This document shows positions 35,663 through 45,267 of a DNA stretch of 64,000 nt, piece by piece. Within the stretch, counting starts at the first letter, position 1; each line of letters opens with the position of its first letter. The notes beneath the pieces were generated by a model. That model was not told the origin of the DNA, searched no databases, and was given only the letters and a program-made list of their open reading frames with translations. The DNA is from Caldilineaceae bacterium (GTDB taxonomy: Bacteria; Chloroflexota; Anaerolineae; Caldilineales; Caldilineaceae). The stretch spans positions 1-64,000 of the forward strand of contig JALHQH010000008.1 in the NCBI GenBank assembly GCA_022842065.1, in the 5' to 3' direction. The position numbers were made by a program, and so were the translations under genes.

Positions 35663-36859
35663 ATGGATTTTGCCATTCCTACCCATCTGCAACCGATTTT
35701 GGATCGGGTCCGCGCCTTTGTCAATCAAGAATTGATTGGGCTGGAAGGTGCCTTTCTCAACGGTGACTTTCGCGACTTGCTGCCGGCGTTGGCTGCCAAA
35801 CGCGCCCAAGTCAAAGCGGCCGGCCTTTGGGCACCCTTTTTGCCGGTCGAACATGGCGGCATGGGCCTTACCCTCGCCGAATATGCCCATGTGAGCGAGG
35901 CATTGGGGCGCACGCCGTTGGGACCCTATGTCTTTAACTGCCAGGCTCCTGATGTGGGCAACATGGAAGTGCTCATGCTCTATGGCACCCCGGAACAGCA
36001 GGCGCGCTATCTACAGCCGCTGGCGCAAGGGGCAATTCGCAGTTGTTTTGCCATGACCGAGCCGGAAAATCCCGGTTCCAATCCCACCTTGATGGACACA
36101 ACTGCGATTCGCGACGGCGACGACTATGTGATCAACGGCCACAAATGGTTTACCACCGCGGCTGACGGCGCCACCTTTGCCATTGTGATGGCGCTGACCG
36201 ACCCCCAAGCGGAAAATCGCCATAAACGGGCAAGCCAGATCCTGGTCCCCACCGCTACGCCCGGTTTTACGCTGGTGCGCAACATCTCGATCATGGGTGA
36301 AAGCGGCAGTGATCACGCCAGCCACGCCGAGGTGCGCTTTGACAATGTGCGCGTGCCCGTCCACAATCTGTTGGGCGAAGAGGGGGCGGGCTTTCAGATC
36401 GCACAAGAGCGCCTGGGGCCGGGACGCATTCACCACTGTATGCGCTGGATCGGCATCTGCGAACGGGCTTTTGACCTGATGTGCGGTTACGCTAGTCGCC
36501 GCCGCCTCTCGTCCCGCGGCTTACTGCGCGATCAACAGACGGTGCAGAATTGGATCGCCGAAAGTCGCGCCGAGATCAATGCTGCGCGGCTGCTGGTGCT
36601 GCACGCGGCCTGGAAGATCGACCGGGAAGGCGCGTACGCCGCCCGCACGGAGATCTCAACGATTAAGTTCTTTGTCGCCAATGTACTGCAAACAGTCTTG
36701 GACCGGGCGATCCAAACCCACGGTGCCCTGGGGCTAACTGACGATACGCCACTGGCCTATTGGTATCGCCATGAACGCGCCGCCCGCATCTATGACGGCC
36801 CCGATGAAGTCCATAAGTGGGTGGTCGCCCGTCATGCGCTACGGGACTATGGCGGCTAG
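35663..36859 (+). CDS. Acyl-CoA dehydrogenase
   Basis: This 398-residue FAD enzyme introduces a double bond into acyl-CoA. The flavin/substrate segment is FAMTEPENPGSNPT (about 126-139), followed by GHKWFTTAA (about 160). GLTDDTPLAYWYRHERAARIYDGPDEVHKW near the C-terminus resembles the ACAD10/11-type subfamily. The start is ATG 35,663, with AAGGAAAG upstream. No ETF or enoyl-CoA hydratase is adjacent, so its pathway is unclear; degradation of branched or hydroxy-acyl chains is possible. Confidence 0.88.
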   Translation: MDFAIPTHLQPILDRVRAFVNQELIGLEGAFLNGDFRDLLPALAAKRAQVKAAGLWAPFLPVEHGGMGLTLAEYAHVSEALGRTPLGPYVFNCQAPDVGNMEVLMLYGTPEQQARYLQPLAQGAIRSCFAMTEPENPGSNPTLMDTTAIRDGDDYVINGHKWFTTAADGATFAIVMALTDPQAENRHKRASQILVPTATPGFTLVRNISIMGESGSDHASHAEVRFDNVRVPVHNLLGEEGAGFQIAQERLGPGRIHHCMRWIGICERAFDLMCGYASRRRLSSRGLLRDQQTVQNWIAESRAEINAARLLVLHAAWKIDREGAYAARTEISTIKFFVANVLQTVLDRAIQTHGALGLTDDTPLAYWYRHERAARIYDGPDEVHKWVVARHALRDYGG

Positions 36860-36917
36860 TTTAGACGATAGGGGATGGTTCACTCCCCGCCTGGCTTTGA
36901 TTTAACTTACAAAGTGC

Positions 36918-37607
36918 TTAGGGCGTAGCAAACTTTTGGATCAAGGGGCGGACTTCGTGCAGCGACGGCAAGACTGTATAGGCGAGGCGGCGCGTTTCCG
37001 CTGAAGGCGCAATCAGGTCAGGCACGTGCACGGGGATCATGCCGGCGGCGTGGGCGGCCTGAATGCCGGCGGGTGAATCTTCCAGCACAAGACAGTGGGC
37101 CGGTATAATCGCCAATTTCTCGGCCGCGGCCAGAAAGATGTCGGGGGCCGGTTTGCCATGGGCAATTTCGTCACCACAGACAATGATGGTGAAATGTGTG
37201 AGTAGACCCGCCATCGTCAACTTTTTGAGGGCTAATGGCCGTGCTGTTGAGGTCGCCACCGCTTTGGGCAAGCCTAAGGTCGCCAACAGTGCCAGCAATT
37301 CAAACAGGCCTGGTTTGGTCGGAAGTGCACTTTCTAACGCGGCATGATAATATTCCTGTTTGCGGGCATAGATGGCGGGAAAAGGAAAATCAGCCCCAAA
37401 ACCATTGCGCAACAGTGCTTCGGTGGCTACTGCCGTGCGGCCAACCGCCTGTAGATAAAGTTCATCGGGCAATGCGTACCCTAATTCGGCACCAGCGCGT
37501 TGCCAAGCCTGTTGTGCCAGCCGTTCGGTATCAAGCATCAAGCCGTCCATATCAAAAATCACGGCCCGAATCGTTGGTTGCGCCGTTAGCGCCGGTTCAG
37601 CGTTCAT
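36918..37607 (-). CDS. HAD-family phosphatase, phosphoglucomutase-like
   Basis: This 229-residue HAD hydrolase opens with the nucleophile motif VIFDMDGLMLDTE (DxD, about 14-26). Motif II is VATSTARP, motif III has a Lys in GKPAPDIF, and motif IV is VLEDSPAGIQAAHAAGM. The helical cap between motifs I and II places it with sugar-phosphate phosphatases and beta-phosphoglucomutases. The start at 37,607 has AGAGGAG just upstream. It is convergent with the acyl-CoA dehydrogenase and divergent from the M19 gene. Confidence 0.9.
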   Translation of the reverse strand: MNAEPALTAQPTIRAVIFDMDGLMLDTERLAQQAWQRAGAELGYALPDELYLQAVGRTAVATEALLRNGFGADFPFPAIYARKQEYYHAALESALPTKPGLFELLALLATLGLPKAVATSTARPLALKKLTMAGLLTHFTIIVCGDEIAHGKPAPDIFLAAAEKLAIIPAHCLVLEDSPAGIQAAHAAGMIPVHVPDLIAPSAETRRLAYTVLPSLHEVRPLIQKFATP

Positions 37608-37733
37608 TGCTCCTCTTTCGCTAGACATTGATGTTGCTCATGCGTATGCTGGTATGACCCACGCACCACAGGCTCTTTGGTCTATTCTGCCACAAAAGTG
37701 CAAAAACTGGTGCAAGAAAGGATAGAGGAGAAG

Positions 37734-38804
37734 ATGCAATTACACCAGCCCTTTCATCCCAAAGGGAGCAGTCGCCCCGTCAGTGCGCGTGCCGCCCGCC
37801 TCCATCGCGAGGCGGTGATCATCGATCCCTGTGTGCAGTATCTGATCAGCCACACGGAACGTACCGCGCGCGCTGGGGTCGCCGCGGTTGGCTTGACGAT
37901 CCCCATGCCCGGCGATGATATGTTGCGGGCGCTGCCGCGCGTTCAGGACTTTCTCGAGATCATCTTCAATGATCCGGCCTTTTGTCTGGCCGATGCGCCG
38001 GCTGCGATTCGCACCGCCCATGCCCAGCGCAAGATCGCCCATATTCTGCTGGCCCAAGATTCACTTTTTATTGGTGCCGATCCCAAGAGTTTGTTGCTCT
38101 GGAAACAATTAGGCTTGCGGATCTGCCAGCTGACCTACAACGAACGCAACCTGGTGGGCGATGGCTGCCTTGAGCGCAATGATGGCGGCTTGAGCCAATA
38201 TGGCCATGTACTGATGCGTGAGATGGAGCGTTATGGCATTACTATTGATCTGACCCATGTGGGCCAGCGCACCTTTCTGGAAGCCTGCGCGATTGCGCGT
38301 GCCCCCTTGATCGCTTCGCATTCTAATCCCAAAGCAGTGGTTGACAACCCGCGCAACATTACGGATGCGCAGATCAAAGCGGTGGCCGCGACTGGGGGGG
38401 TGGTCTGCATCACCACCTGGGCACCACTGATCTGGTCCGGCAAACCGGGGATGCCGACCCTCGACGACTATCTGCGCTGTCTGGTCTATACGATCAATTT
38501 AGTTGGCATCGACCATGTGGGCATCTCGACTGATTCGATGGGCACGATGGGGGCCTATCCCGCGCATGAGCCGGACCCTGATGCATTGCCCTACGGCTCA
38601 GTCACCGATGCCTTTGATCGGGTGGCGCGCCCCCCAGACCCTAATAACCGCCAGCCCGCCGACTTCAACGGCATCGAAGATTACCCCTACTTGGTCCAAA
38701 AATTGGTTGAGCACGGTTTTATGGATGACGAAATCAAACAACTGCTCGGCGAAAACCTATTGCGTGTCTTTGACGCGACCTGGAAGCCGGATTGGTTGCG
38801 GTAG
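37734..38804 (+). CDS. Peptidase M19 (membrane dipeptidase-like) protein
   Basis: This 356-residue protein resembles renal-dipeptidase-type M19 enzymes. The family segments LTYNERNLVGDG, GVVCITTWAPL, NPRNITD, LTHVGQ and IASHSNPKAV are present, including the two His residues that bind the second zinc. However, the N-terminal HxD metal motif (usually DGHND) reads IDPCVQYL, and the bridging Glu (usually GIEGG) appears as LAQDS. This implies an altered metal centre or a non-peptidase role. The start is ATG 37,734, with GAGGAGA just upstream. An aldose epimerase follows 63 bases downstream on the same strand. Confidence 0.8.
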   Translation: MQLHQPFHPKGSSRPVSARAARLHREAVIIDPCVQYLISHTERTARAGVAAVGLTIPMPGDDMLRALPRVQDFLEIIFNDPAFCLADAPAAIRTAHAQRKIAHILLAQDSLFIGADPKSLLLWKQLGLRICQLTYNERNLVGDGCLERNDGGLSQYGHVLMREMERYGITIDLTHVGQRTFLEACAIARAPLIASHSNPKAVVDNPRNITDAQIKAVAATGGVVCITTWAPLIWSGKPGMPTLDDYLRCLVYTINLVGIDHVGISTDSMGTMGAYPAHEPDPDALPYGSVTDAFDRVARPPDPNNRQPADFNGIEDYPYLVQKLVEHGFMDDEIKQLLGENLLRVFDATWKPDWLR

Positions 38805-38867
38805 GCGGAAAGGTTGATTAGACACCAACTAACCACCCAACCAACAAATCATTGGAGAAAATAAATC

Positions 38868-39779
38868 ATGAGTGCCATAACTTTAGAAAATGAGCGAATT
38901 CGTTTTGTGGTGGACCCGGCACAGGGTGTCAATGTGCTGGGCTGTTTTGTGCGCCCGCAGGCCGCGTGGTTGCCGTTGATGCCCGATGTGCAAGGGGGCG
39001 CGACTGATCTGAAGGCGAGCAGCTTTGTGCTGATCCCTTATTCCAATCGGATTGAAAATGGGCGCTTTACCTTTGGCGGGCAAAGCTATCAACTGGCGAA
39101 TGGCGAGCGCCATGCCAGCCACGGTGATGTGCGCAATCGCCCCTGGCAGGTTGTCGCGGTTGATGCGACACAGATCGACTGCGCCTTTGCCTCGCGTGAC
39201 TTTCGCGATGTAAACTGGCCGTGGCCTTTTACGGCTACGCTACGCTATGCCCTGGACGGCGACCGTCTGCTTTCGACGTTGACGGTGCGCAATGAAGGCG
39301 AATCGCCCATGCCCGCCGGTCTTGGCTGGCATCCCTATTACAACCGTACCCTTTCGCAGCCAGGGGAGCCGGTGCTGCTCCACTTTCAGATCGACAGCGT
39401 CTATCCCGATGCGAACGATAACCGCATTCCATCGGGGCCACTGCAACCCCTGGCCCCCCATCAAGATTTTACGAACGAACGGCTGCTCGAACCAGCTAAC
39501 TTTATCGACGGCTGCTTCTATGGTTATGATGGCGGCGGGACGATTGCCTGGCCGGTCAGTGGCGTTACGCTGCACTATCAATGTGCCGCGAACTGTAAAC
39601 ATCTGATTCTCTTTAACCCGGCCAAGCCCTATTTTGCCGTCGAACCAGTGACCAATGCCAACAATGGCGTCAATCTGCTGGCCAACGGCGATCCCACCAG
39701 CGGCATACAGATCCTGGCCCCAGGCGAAACCTTGGCCACCCACTTTACGGTCGCCATGACTTTTGCTGGGGCGGCCTAG
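38868..39779 (+). CDS. Aldose 1-epimerase family protein
   Basis: This 303-residue beta-sandwich mutarotase-like protein interconverts sugar anomers. The catalytic His and Tyr motifs are GERHASHGDVRNR (about 77-89) and GWHPYYNRTL (about 151-160). YFAVEPVTNANNGVNL near the C-terminus carries the catalytic Glu region. The length is slightly shorter than classical GalM, as in the YphB-like group. GGAG sits about 11 bases before the ATG. A GGTTAGTT-type repeat lies in the upstream gap. Confidence 0.88.
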   Translation: MSAITLENERIRFVVDPAQGVNVLGCFVRPQAAWLPLMPDVQGGATDLKASSFVLIPYSNRIENGRFTFGGQSYQLANGERHASHGDVRNRPWQVVAVDATQIDCAFASRDFRDVNWPWPFTATLRYALDGDRLLSTLTVRNEGESPMPAGLGWHPYYNRTLSQPGEPVLLHFQIDSVYPDANDNRIPSGPLQPLAPHQDFTNERLLEPANFIDGCFYGYDGGGTIAWPVSGVTLHYQCAANCKHLILFNPAKPYFAVEPVTNANNGVNLLANGDPTSGIQILAPGETLATHFTVAMTFAGAA

Positions 39780-39925
39780 CTGGCTTGGCTTTTTTGCCGT
39801 GGACAGGCAGGCGGCAGCGCACAAAAATTTCGTTTCGCGCCGCTTTTGGTTCATTTAGTCGATCTGCTATAGAAATGTTTGTTACGGAAATTAGTGGGCA
39901 GAACGGTTATGGTAGAAAAAGTAGT

Positions 39926-39953
39926 TTGCATGGAAAGACAATTATGCTATAAT
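39926..39953 (+). promoter_or_regulatory. Candidate sigma-70 promoter
   Basis: TTGCAT (39,926-39,931) and TATAAT (39,948-39,953) are separated by 16 bases on the plus strand, in an A+T-rich stretch. The -10 box is a perfect match. The next gene downstream starts about 400 bases later, so the leader would be long and would contain the MITE-like element. Confidence 0.5.
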
Positions 39954-40094
39954 CTAAATTGCGGTTGTTTTAAAATTGCACAAAGTTTTTAGCGATAAAC
40001 TGGCGTTGCTAAGCGCACACCGGCTCAGTTACGGGCTTAATTACAAGATCGCTAAGGAATCGTTAAGCGAGATTGGGTAGCAATCAGATGAGCA

Positions 40095-40214
40095 CAGCAA
40101 TTTGAAATTGGGACCAGTGTACTGTGCATCCCCAGATGCGCAGCCCAGCTCATATACACCTGTTCGCATCTGAGGATGCTCACTACACGTTTCCCTATTG
40201 AGAATTGCTGAGAT
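40095..40214 (+). mobile_element. MITE-like repeat, copy 2
   Basis: This element of about 120 bases matches 23,932-24,060 in the reverse orientation. Its ends (CAGCAATT / AATTGCTG) are short inverted repeats. A GCATCCCCAGATGCG / CGCATCTGAGGATGC hairpin spans 40,126-40,179. No transposase is encoded, so it would be non-autonomous. Confidence 0.5.
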
Positions 40215-40360
40215 GAGCAACCGGAAATGTGCAATTTTAGACAGAGCAAGGTATAGTTGCGCAGTGATGGGATCATGGCCAAAGGATTATGGGCTAAGAT
40301 CAAGGGTATCGTTTTAAGAAAGTCGTGGGCAAGTGTTTCGGGTAGTGGGAGAATCGTTCG

Positions 40361-40879
40361 ATGATTGAAGTCACAATTGCCAGTATACGAGTCAGCCTGA
40401 TGTCGCAAAATCGCATTGTCGAGTTGCGCGAAGAAGGAGGCGACCGCATCCTCCCCATCTGGATTGGGCCCTTTGAGGCAGAATCAATCACCTTACAATT
40501 GCAAGGCGTAGAGGTGCCCAGGCCACTGACCCACGATCTGCTCAAGTCGATCATCGAGACGTTGGGCGGCGAAGTATTGCATATTCTGATCAGTGGCCTG
40601 GAAAAGAACACCTATTTTGCCCGGATTGTGCTCGATGTCGATGGTGATACCATGGAGATCGATAGTCGGCCCAGCGATGCGATTGCCCTGGGGGTACGCG
40701 TGAATGCCCCCATCTACGTGGCCGACGAAGTGATGGATCAAGCAGGATTACGCCCAGAAGAAGAAGTTCACCTCAGCGACGAAGAGCGGCAGGCGAGTGG
40801 ACAGCCGCAAAGTGATGAAGATCTGGGCGCTTTCAAGGATCTGATCGAAGGCTTGGATCTCGACACACTGCTCGGATAA
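40361..40879 (+). CDS. Bifunctional nuclease family protein (DUF151)
   Basis: This 172-residue protein matches the BFN/DUF151 domain: [15 protein letters not shown] (about 28-42), [11 protein letters not shown] and a [19 protein letters not shown] block (about 104-122), with an acidic C-terminal extension. Some members have RNase and DNase activity and others are uncharacterised stress proteins. It is followed by a strong intrinsic terminator, so it is transcribed separately from dnaB. Confidence 0.88.
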   Translation: MIEVTIASIRVSLMSQNRIVELREEGGDRILPIWIGPFEAESITLQLQGVEVPRPLTHDLLKSIIETLGGEVLHILISGLEKNTYFARIVLDVDGDTMEIDSRPSDAIALGVRVNAPIYVADEVMDQAGLRPEEEVHLSDEERQASGQPQSDEDLGAFKDLIEGLDLDTLLG

Positions 40880-40916
40880 CACCGTTTGTTGGTAATTCCA
40901 TACTCCTTGCAATGCA

Positions 40917-40953
40917 AACGGCGGGGTCGGTTTATGCGACTTCGCCGTTTTTT
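40917..40953 (+). terminator. Intrinsic terminator after the bifunctional nuclease gene
   Basis: The stem AACGGCG..GTCG pairs with CGAC..CGCCGTT around a GTTTATG loop and is followed by a run of T residues ending at 40,953. It is a textbook Rho-independent terminator about 40 bases after the stop codon. Confidence 0.8.
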
Positions 40954-41077
40954 CGCCTTTAGTCCCAGGTGATTGTCACTGCCCACCAAACGATTCAGCT
41001 TACCAATCCTTTTTGGCTAGTGACCGTCACCCCGGCAACCACCGTTAGACCCATCAGCAGGACGCAGCATTAGTCAT

Positions 41078-44000
41078 ATGAGTGAATTTGAAACTCCCGC
41101 GCGGAGCATTCCCGCCAATGTCGAAGCCGAACGTGCCGTGCTTGGCTCGCTAATGATCGACCCCGATGCCATTATCAAAGTGGCCAATTTTTTGCGCCCC
41201 GAAGATTTCTTCCGGGAGCGCCACGCCTGGCTCTACGAAGCCATGTACGCCCTCAACGAACGGCGCGAACCGCTCGACTTTGTGACCCTGGTCGATGAGT
41301 TGGAGCGCCGCAGCCGCTTGGCCGATGTGGGTGGCCCCGCCTATCTCACTGATCTGATTGCCAGCACGCCGACGGCGCTCTACATTGATCACTACGCACG
41401 CATCGTCGAACGCACCGCCGTCTTGCGCCGGCTGATTGCCTCCGCCGGCAAGATCGCCGAAATCGCCTACGATGAGAGCCTGGAAGTTGATGAGGTGGTT
41501 GACCGGGCCGAGCAGATCATCTTTGGCGTGAGCGAAAGCCGCATTCACCGCGACCTGACCCCGATCCGGGCGATCATGACGCGCGTCGTCGATCACATTG
41601 ACTTCCTCTCACGCAACCAGGACCGGTTGATGGGGGTGCCCACTGGTTTTACCATGCTTGACCGCCTGTTGGGTGGCCTGCAAAAGAGCGACCTGATTAT
41701 TCTGGCCGCGCGGCCGGCAATGGGTAAATGTGTCGCGGCCGGTACCCGTTTGCTGAATCCGCAAACGGGTGAGTTGACACCGATTGAAACATTGGTGCAC
41801 GCCCGTCATGCGCCTCTGTTGACCATCAATGCTGACTACAAGCTCTCTGCCACACATGCTAGCCATTTTGTTGATGATGGTGTAAAACCGGTCTATTTGG
41901 TCCGCACCGCCTTGGGCCGTGAAATCAAGGTGACGCTCACCCATCCCTTTTTGACGATGCAAGGGTGGCAGCCGCTTGGCGAATTGCAACTTGGCGACTA
42001 TGTGGCCGTGCCGCGCACGCTACCGATCTTTGGCACCCATGATGCCCCCGAGCAGGAAGCCAAATTGCTCGGTTATTTCCTGGCCGATGGCTGTGTGTGT
42101 CACATCAGCCCCCAATTCACCAACAGCAATCCACGCCTGCGCGCTGATTTTGCCGCCGCCGTCGCTGCTTTCCCTGGCGTCAAGGTCCGTTATGAAGATA
42201 GCCAGGGGCAACGGACCCCCACGCTCTATGTCTCCAGCGACCGGGAAAGCATGCTACAGGAGCGCGCCGATTTTGCGCATACGCTGGTGCAGCAGTTCGA
42301 CCAACAGAAACTTTCTGTCCCAAGCGTCGCCAAAGAACTTGGCGTGAACCCTGCGCTGATCCGCTTTTGGCGCAAGGGGGAAAGTGTCCCGTCTGCAGCC
42401 CTCTTGCCGCAGGTTGCCCAATTGTTACAAGTGACGCCCGATCAACTCGCCCCCAATGGCTTGACCACCCTGCGGCGGGAAAGTCAAAATAGTGTAACCC
42501 GCTGGCTGCAACAACAGGGGATTTGGGGCAAGGCGGCTGCCGAAAAGTTTGTCCCGGCGGCTGTCTTTACCTACACGCGACCGAAGCTGGCCCTTTTCCT
42601 GAATCGCCTTTTTGCCTGTGATGGTAGCCTCTATGTGCAAAATGAGCGACAGGCCGCCATTAGCTATAGCACGGTCTCCAAACAATTGGCCCACGATGTG
42701 CAACATCTGCTGTTGCGCTTCGGCATCATTGCCAAGTTGCGCCACCGCCGGATTAAGTATCAGGCTAGTTACCGCCCGGCTTATGAGGTACGGATTACGG
42801 ATGCCGCTAGTCTCCAGCAATTTTGTATCGCCATCGGCGCCTTTGGCAAAGAGCAGGCGCTGGCGCGTGTGTTGGCCCAAGCGCAAGCCACGAACGGGCA
42901 TGTCAACCGCGATCTAATTCCGGTTGCCGTCTGGGCGCAGATTCTGGCGAAAAAAGGTAGCCAAAGTTGGCGGACGCTCCACCAGAAGATGGGCTTGCCC
43001 CCAGATAGCAATCTCCATGTTGGCCAACGATCACCCAGCCGTCGCCGCCTACGCCAGATCGGGGAGGCACTTGCTGATGCCGAATTGCTTGCATTGGCGG
43101 ACAGTGATCTTTATTGGGATGAAATTACGGCGATTGAGTACCTGGGTGAGCAACACGTTTACGATTTGACCGTGCCGACGACCCATAACTTTATTGCCGA
43201 CGACATGTTGGTCCATAATACCAGCTTCTGCCTTTCGATTGCCCAAAACGCGGCCAAACGCCATGAGACGCGCGTCGCCTTTTTTAGTTTGGAAATGAGC
43301 AACGAACAGCTAGTGCAACGGCTGCTGGCCATGGAGACCGCGATTGACAGCCATCGCTTGCGCCTGGGTACCGTACACGAAGAAGAGTGGCCGATCCTGC
43401 TCGAAGCCGCCAACATGTTGGCCAACACCAATGTCTTTATTGATGACACCCCGGCGGTCAGCGTCACCGATATTCGTACCAAGGCGCGCCGCCTCTACGC
43501 CGAACACGGGCTGGATCTGATCATCATCGATTATATGCAGTTGATGACCGGCCAAAGTGGCGGCAACGGGCGCAACGAGAATCGGCAACAGGAGATCAGC
43601 TTTATCAGCCGCTCGCTCAAGTCGCTGGCGCGCGAACTCAACGTCCCGGTCATCGCCCTCAGTCAGCTCAGCCGCGCCGTGGAGAGTCGCGCCGACAAGC
43701 GACCGATGTTGTCGGATCTGCGTGAAAGCGGTTGCCTGACCGGTGATACATTGGTGACCATGAGTAATGGGCAACGTTTACCGATTGCCAGCTTAGTCGG
43801 ACAATCAGGATTCGAGGTGCTCAGCCTCAATCAACAGCGCTGGAAGCTCGAACCAGCGCAAGTCAGCGCGGCTTTCTGTACAGGGGTAAAACCTGTCTAT
43901 CGATTAAAGACGCGCCTTGGGCGCACGATTCGTGCAACTGCTAATCACAAGTTTTTGACCTTTGATGGGTGGAAGCCACTAGAAGAGCTTCAAGCCAATG

Positions 44001-45217
44001 AGCGTGTCGCCCTACCACGCAATTTGCCGGTTAACGCGACCGCCACCATGTCTGCTGCAGAAGTAGGTTTGTTAGGCCACTTAATCGGTGATGGTTGCAC
44101 ACTAGCTGGCCATGTCATTCAATATACGACTCGCGAAATTGACTTGGCCGAGACAGTTGTCTCACTAGCCTCAACCGTTTTTGGGAATGAAATTGCCCCG
44201 CGCATTAGCCAAGAGCGTAACTGGTATCAGGTCTATCTGCCATCGACACGCAGCCACACGCACGGTGTATATAGCCCTATCCGTGAATGGTTAAGCGCAC
44301 TTGGTATTTGGAACTTGCGCTCTTATGAAAAATTTATTCCTGCCAAGCTCTTTGAACAGCCGGTCAATGTAATTGTCCCATTCCTTAGGCATCTGTGGTC
44401 TACCGATGGTGGCATCAAGCTGGTTCAGGGGCAAAGTACAAGGCCATCAATTTATTATGCGTCGAGTAGTCCGCGTTTAGCCTATGATGTGCAGACCTTA
44501 CTGCTGCGCTTGGGAATTAATGCGCGGGTGAAGCGTTTGTCCCAAGGCGATAAGGGCAGGGATCAATATCATGTGCTGGTCAGCGGCAAAACAGATTGTC
44601 TGTTGTTTGCGCAGCAGATTGGTGCTTTAGGCGCGTATAAACAATCGTCAATGGCCGAAATCGTGAATTACTTACAGGGAAGAGTTGAAAATACAAATCG
44701 AGATATAATTCCTGATACCGTATGGAAGACACTCATAAAGCCAGCCATGTCCCAAAATAAGGTTACACATCGGCAACTGCATGAGGCATTGGGGATGGCA
44801 TATGCGGGTATGACCCTTTTTAAACAAAATGTGAGTCGTACGCGTGCACAGCGGGTTGCCGATGCCGTGAAATGTGATGATCTACAGCGGCTGGCAGACA
44901 GTGATGTCTATTGGGATCAAATAGTCTCGATCGAAGCGGACGGTACTGAGGCTGTCTATGACCTGACTGTCCCTGGTAACCACAATTTTGTTGCTGACAA
45001 TATTGTGGTTCACAATAGTATCGAACAGGACGCCGATGTCGTCATGTTTATTTACCGCGAAGATTACTATGTGGAAGATACCGACCGCCAAAATATCGCC
45101 GATATTCTGGTAGCCAAACATCGCCACGGTGCAACCGGGACGGTGAGCCTTTTCTTCCGGAAAGAGTTAACCCAGTTCCGCGATTTGGAAATTCAGCGGA
45201 CGGATCTGGAGTATTAA
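41078..45217 (+). CDS. dnaB: Replicative DNA helicase DnaB with two inteins
   Basis: This open frame of 1379 codons encodes the DnaB helicase (N-terminal domain about 10-110, RecA-like ATPase after about 185) interrupted by two in-frame inteins. Without them the host protein is 217+171+66 = 454 residues, a normal DnaB length. The Walker A loop reads ARPAMGK (ends at residue 217) and continues after intein 1 as TSFCLSIAQ. The later IIIDYMQLM is Walker B, and [10 protein letters not shown] with DLRESG leads into intein 2. After it, [15 protein letters not shown] and [10 protein letters not shown] complete the helicase core. DnaB unwinds DNA at the fork as a hexamer. It must be spliced to be active because intein 1 splits the P-loop. 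It is followed by DnaD- and DnaC-type loader genes. Confidence 0.95.
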   Translation: MSEFETPARSIPANVEAERAVLGSLMIDPDAIIKVANFLRPEDFFRERHAWLYEAMYALNERREPLDFVTLVDELERRSRLADVGGPAYLTDLIASTPTALYIDHYARIVERTAVLRRLIASAGKIAEIAYDESLEVDEVVDRAEQIIFGVSESRIHRDLTPIRAIMTRVVDHIDFLSRNQDRLMGVPTGFTMLDRLLGGLQKSDLIILAARPAMGKCVAAGTRLLNPQTGELTPIETLVHARHAPLLTINADYKLSATHASHFVDDGVKPVYLVRTALGREIKVTLTHPFLTMQGWQPLGELQLGDYVAVPRTLPIFGTHDAPEQEAKLLGYFLADGCVCHISPQFTNSNPRLRADFAAAVAAFPGVKVRYEDSQGQRTPTLYVSSDRESMLQERADFAHTLVQQFDQQKLSVPSVAKELGVNPALIRFWRKGESVPSAALLPQVAQLLQVTPDQLAPNGLTTLRRESQNSVTRWLQQQGIWGKAAAEKFVPAAVFTYTRPKLALFLNRLFACDGSLYVQNERQAAISYSTVSKQLAHDVQHLLLRFGIIAKLRHRRIKYQASYRPAYEVRITDAASLQQFCIAIGAFGKEQALARVLAQAQATNGHVNRDLIPVAVWAQILAKKGSQSWRTLHQKMGLPPDSNLHVGQRSPSRRRLRQIGEALADAELLALADSDLYWDEITAIEYLGEQHVYDLTVPTTHNFIADDMLVHNTSFCLSIAQNAAKRHETRVAFFSLEMSNEQLVQRLLAMETAIDSHRLRLGTVHEEEWPILLEAANMLANTNVFIDDTPAVSVTDIRTKARRLYAEHGLDLIIIDYMQLMTGQSGGNGRNENRQQEISFISRSLKSLARELNVPVIALSQLSRAVESRADKRPMLSDLRESGCLTGDTLVTMSNGQRLPIASLVGQSGFEVLSLNQQRWKLEPAQVSAAFCTGVKPVYRLKTRLGRTIRATANHKFLTFDGWKPLEELQANERVALPRNLPVNATATMSAAEVGLLGHLIGDGCTLAGHVIQYTTREIDLAETVVSLASTVFGNEIAPRISQERNWYQVYLPSTRSHTHGVYSPIREWLSALGIWNLRSYEKFIPAKLFEQPVNVIVPFLRHLWSTDGGIKLVQGQSTRPSIYYASSSPRLAYDVQTLLLRLGINARVKRLSQGDKGRDQYHVLVSGKTDCLLFAQQIGALGAYKQSSMAEIVNYLQGRVENTNRDIIPDTVWKTLIKPAMSQNKVTHRQLHEALGMAYAGMTLFKQNVSRTRAQRVADAVKCDDLQRLADSDVYWDQIVSIEADGTEAVYDLTVPGNHNFVADNIVVHNSIEQDADVVMFIYREDYYVEDTDRQNIADILVAKHRHGATGTVSLFFRKELTQFRDLEIQRTDLEY
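41729..43219 (+). other. Intein 1 in DnaB, at the Walker A loop
   Basis: This 497-residue intein (protein residues 218-714) begins with Cys (CVAAGTRLL) and ends [12 protein letters not shown] before Thr715. Splicing block B is T69-x-x-H72 (VTLTHPF). The penultimate His and final Asn are intact. The homing endonuclease has two LAGLIDADG-like motifs, LLGYFLADG (113-121) and [10 protein letters not shown] (about 290-299). Between them lies a helix-turn-helix-like segment (about 193-225: [22 protein letters not shown]), so the DNA-binding region is larger than in intein 2. All splicing residues are present, so it should be splicing-competent. Confidence 0.92.
43733..45016 (+). other. Intein 2 in DnaB, at the ESG/SIEQ motif
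   Basis: This 428-residue intein (protein residues 886-1313) begins CLTGDTLVT and ends [12 protein letters not shown] before Ser1314. The TxxH motif (T69ANH72) and two LAGLIDADG-like motifs, LLGHLIGDG (113-121) and [10 protein letters not shown] (217-226), are present. The insertion point, DLRESG/SIEQDAD, is, as I recall, the junction used by the Synechocystis DnaB intein. Its DNA appears more A+T-rich than the flanking host sequence and intein 1, suggesting later arrival. Splicing residues are intact. Confidence 0.92.
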
Positions 45218-45267
45218 TGTTGCGCTGACGACCGCGATCGTCAGTCGTCAAAAGTGGAGTATGTCTC

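Larger units (their letters stand above)
39780..40360. other. Gene-free region upstream of the bifunctional nuclease gene
   Basis: This 581-base gap has no supported gene. It contains a candidate promoter at 39,926-39,953 and a MITE-like repeat at 40,095-40,214. The remaining bases show no clear structure. Short frames across it are not convincing. Confidence 0.5.

Noticed and set aside
41729..43219. Frameshift or gene fusion in dnaB
   Set aside because: The frame is continuous, and the interrupting segments have complete intein splicing and endonuclease motifs with host sequence resuming exactly.
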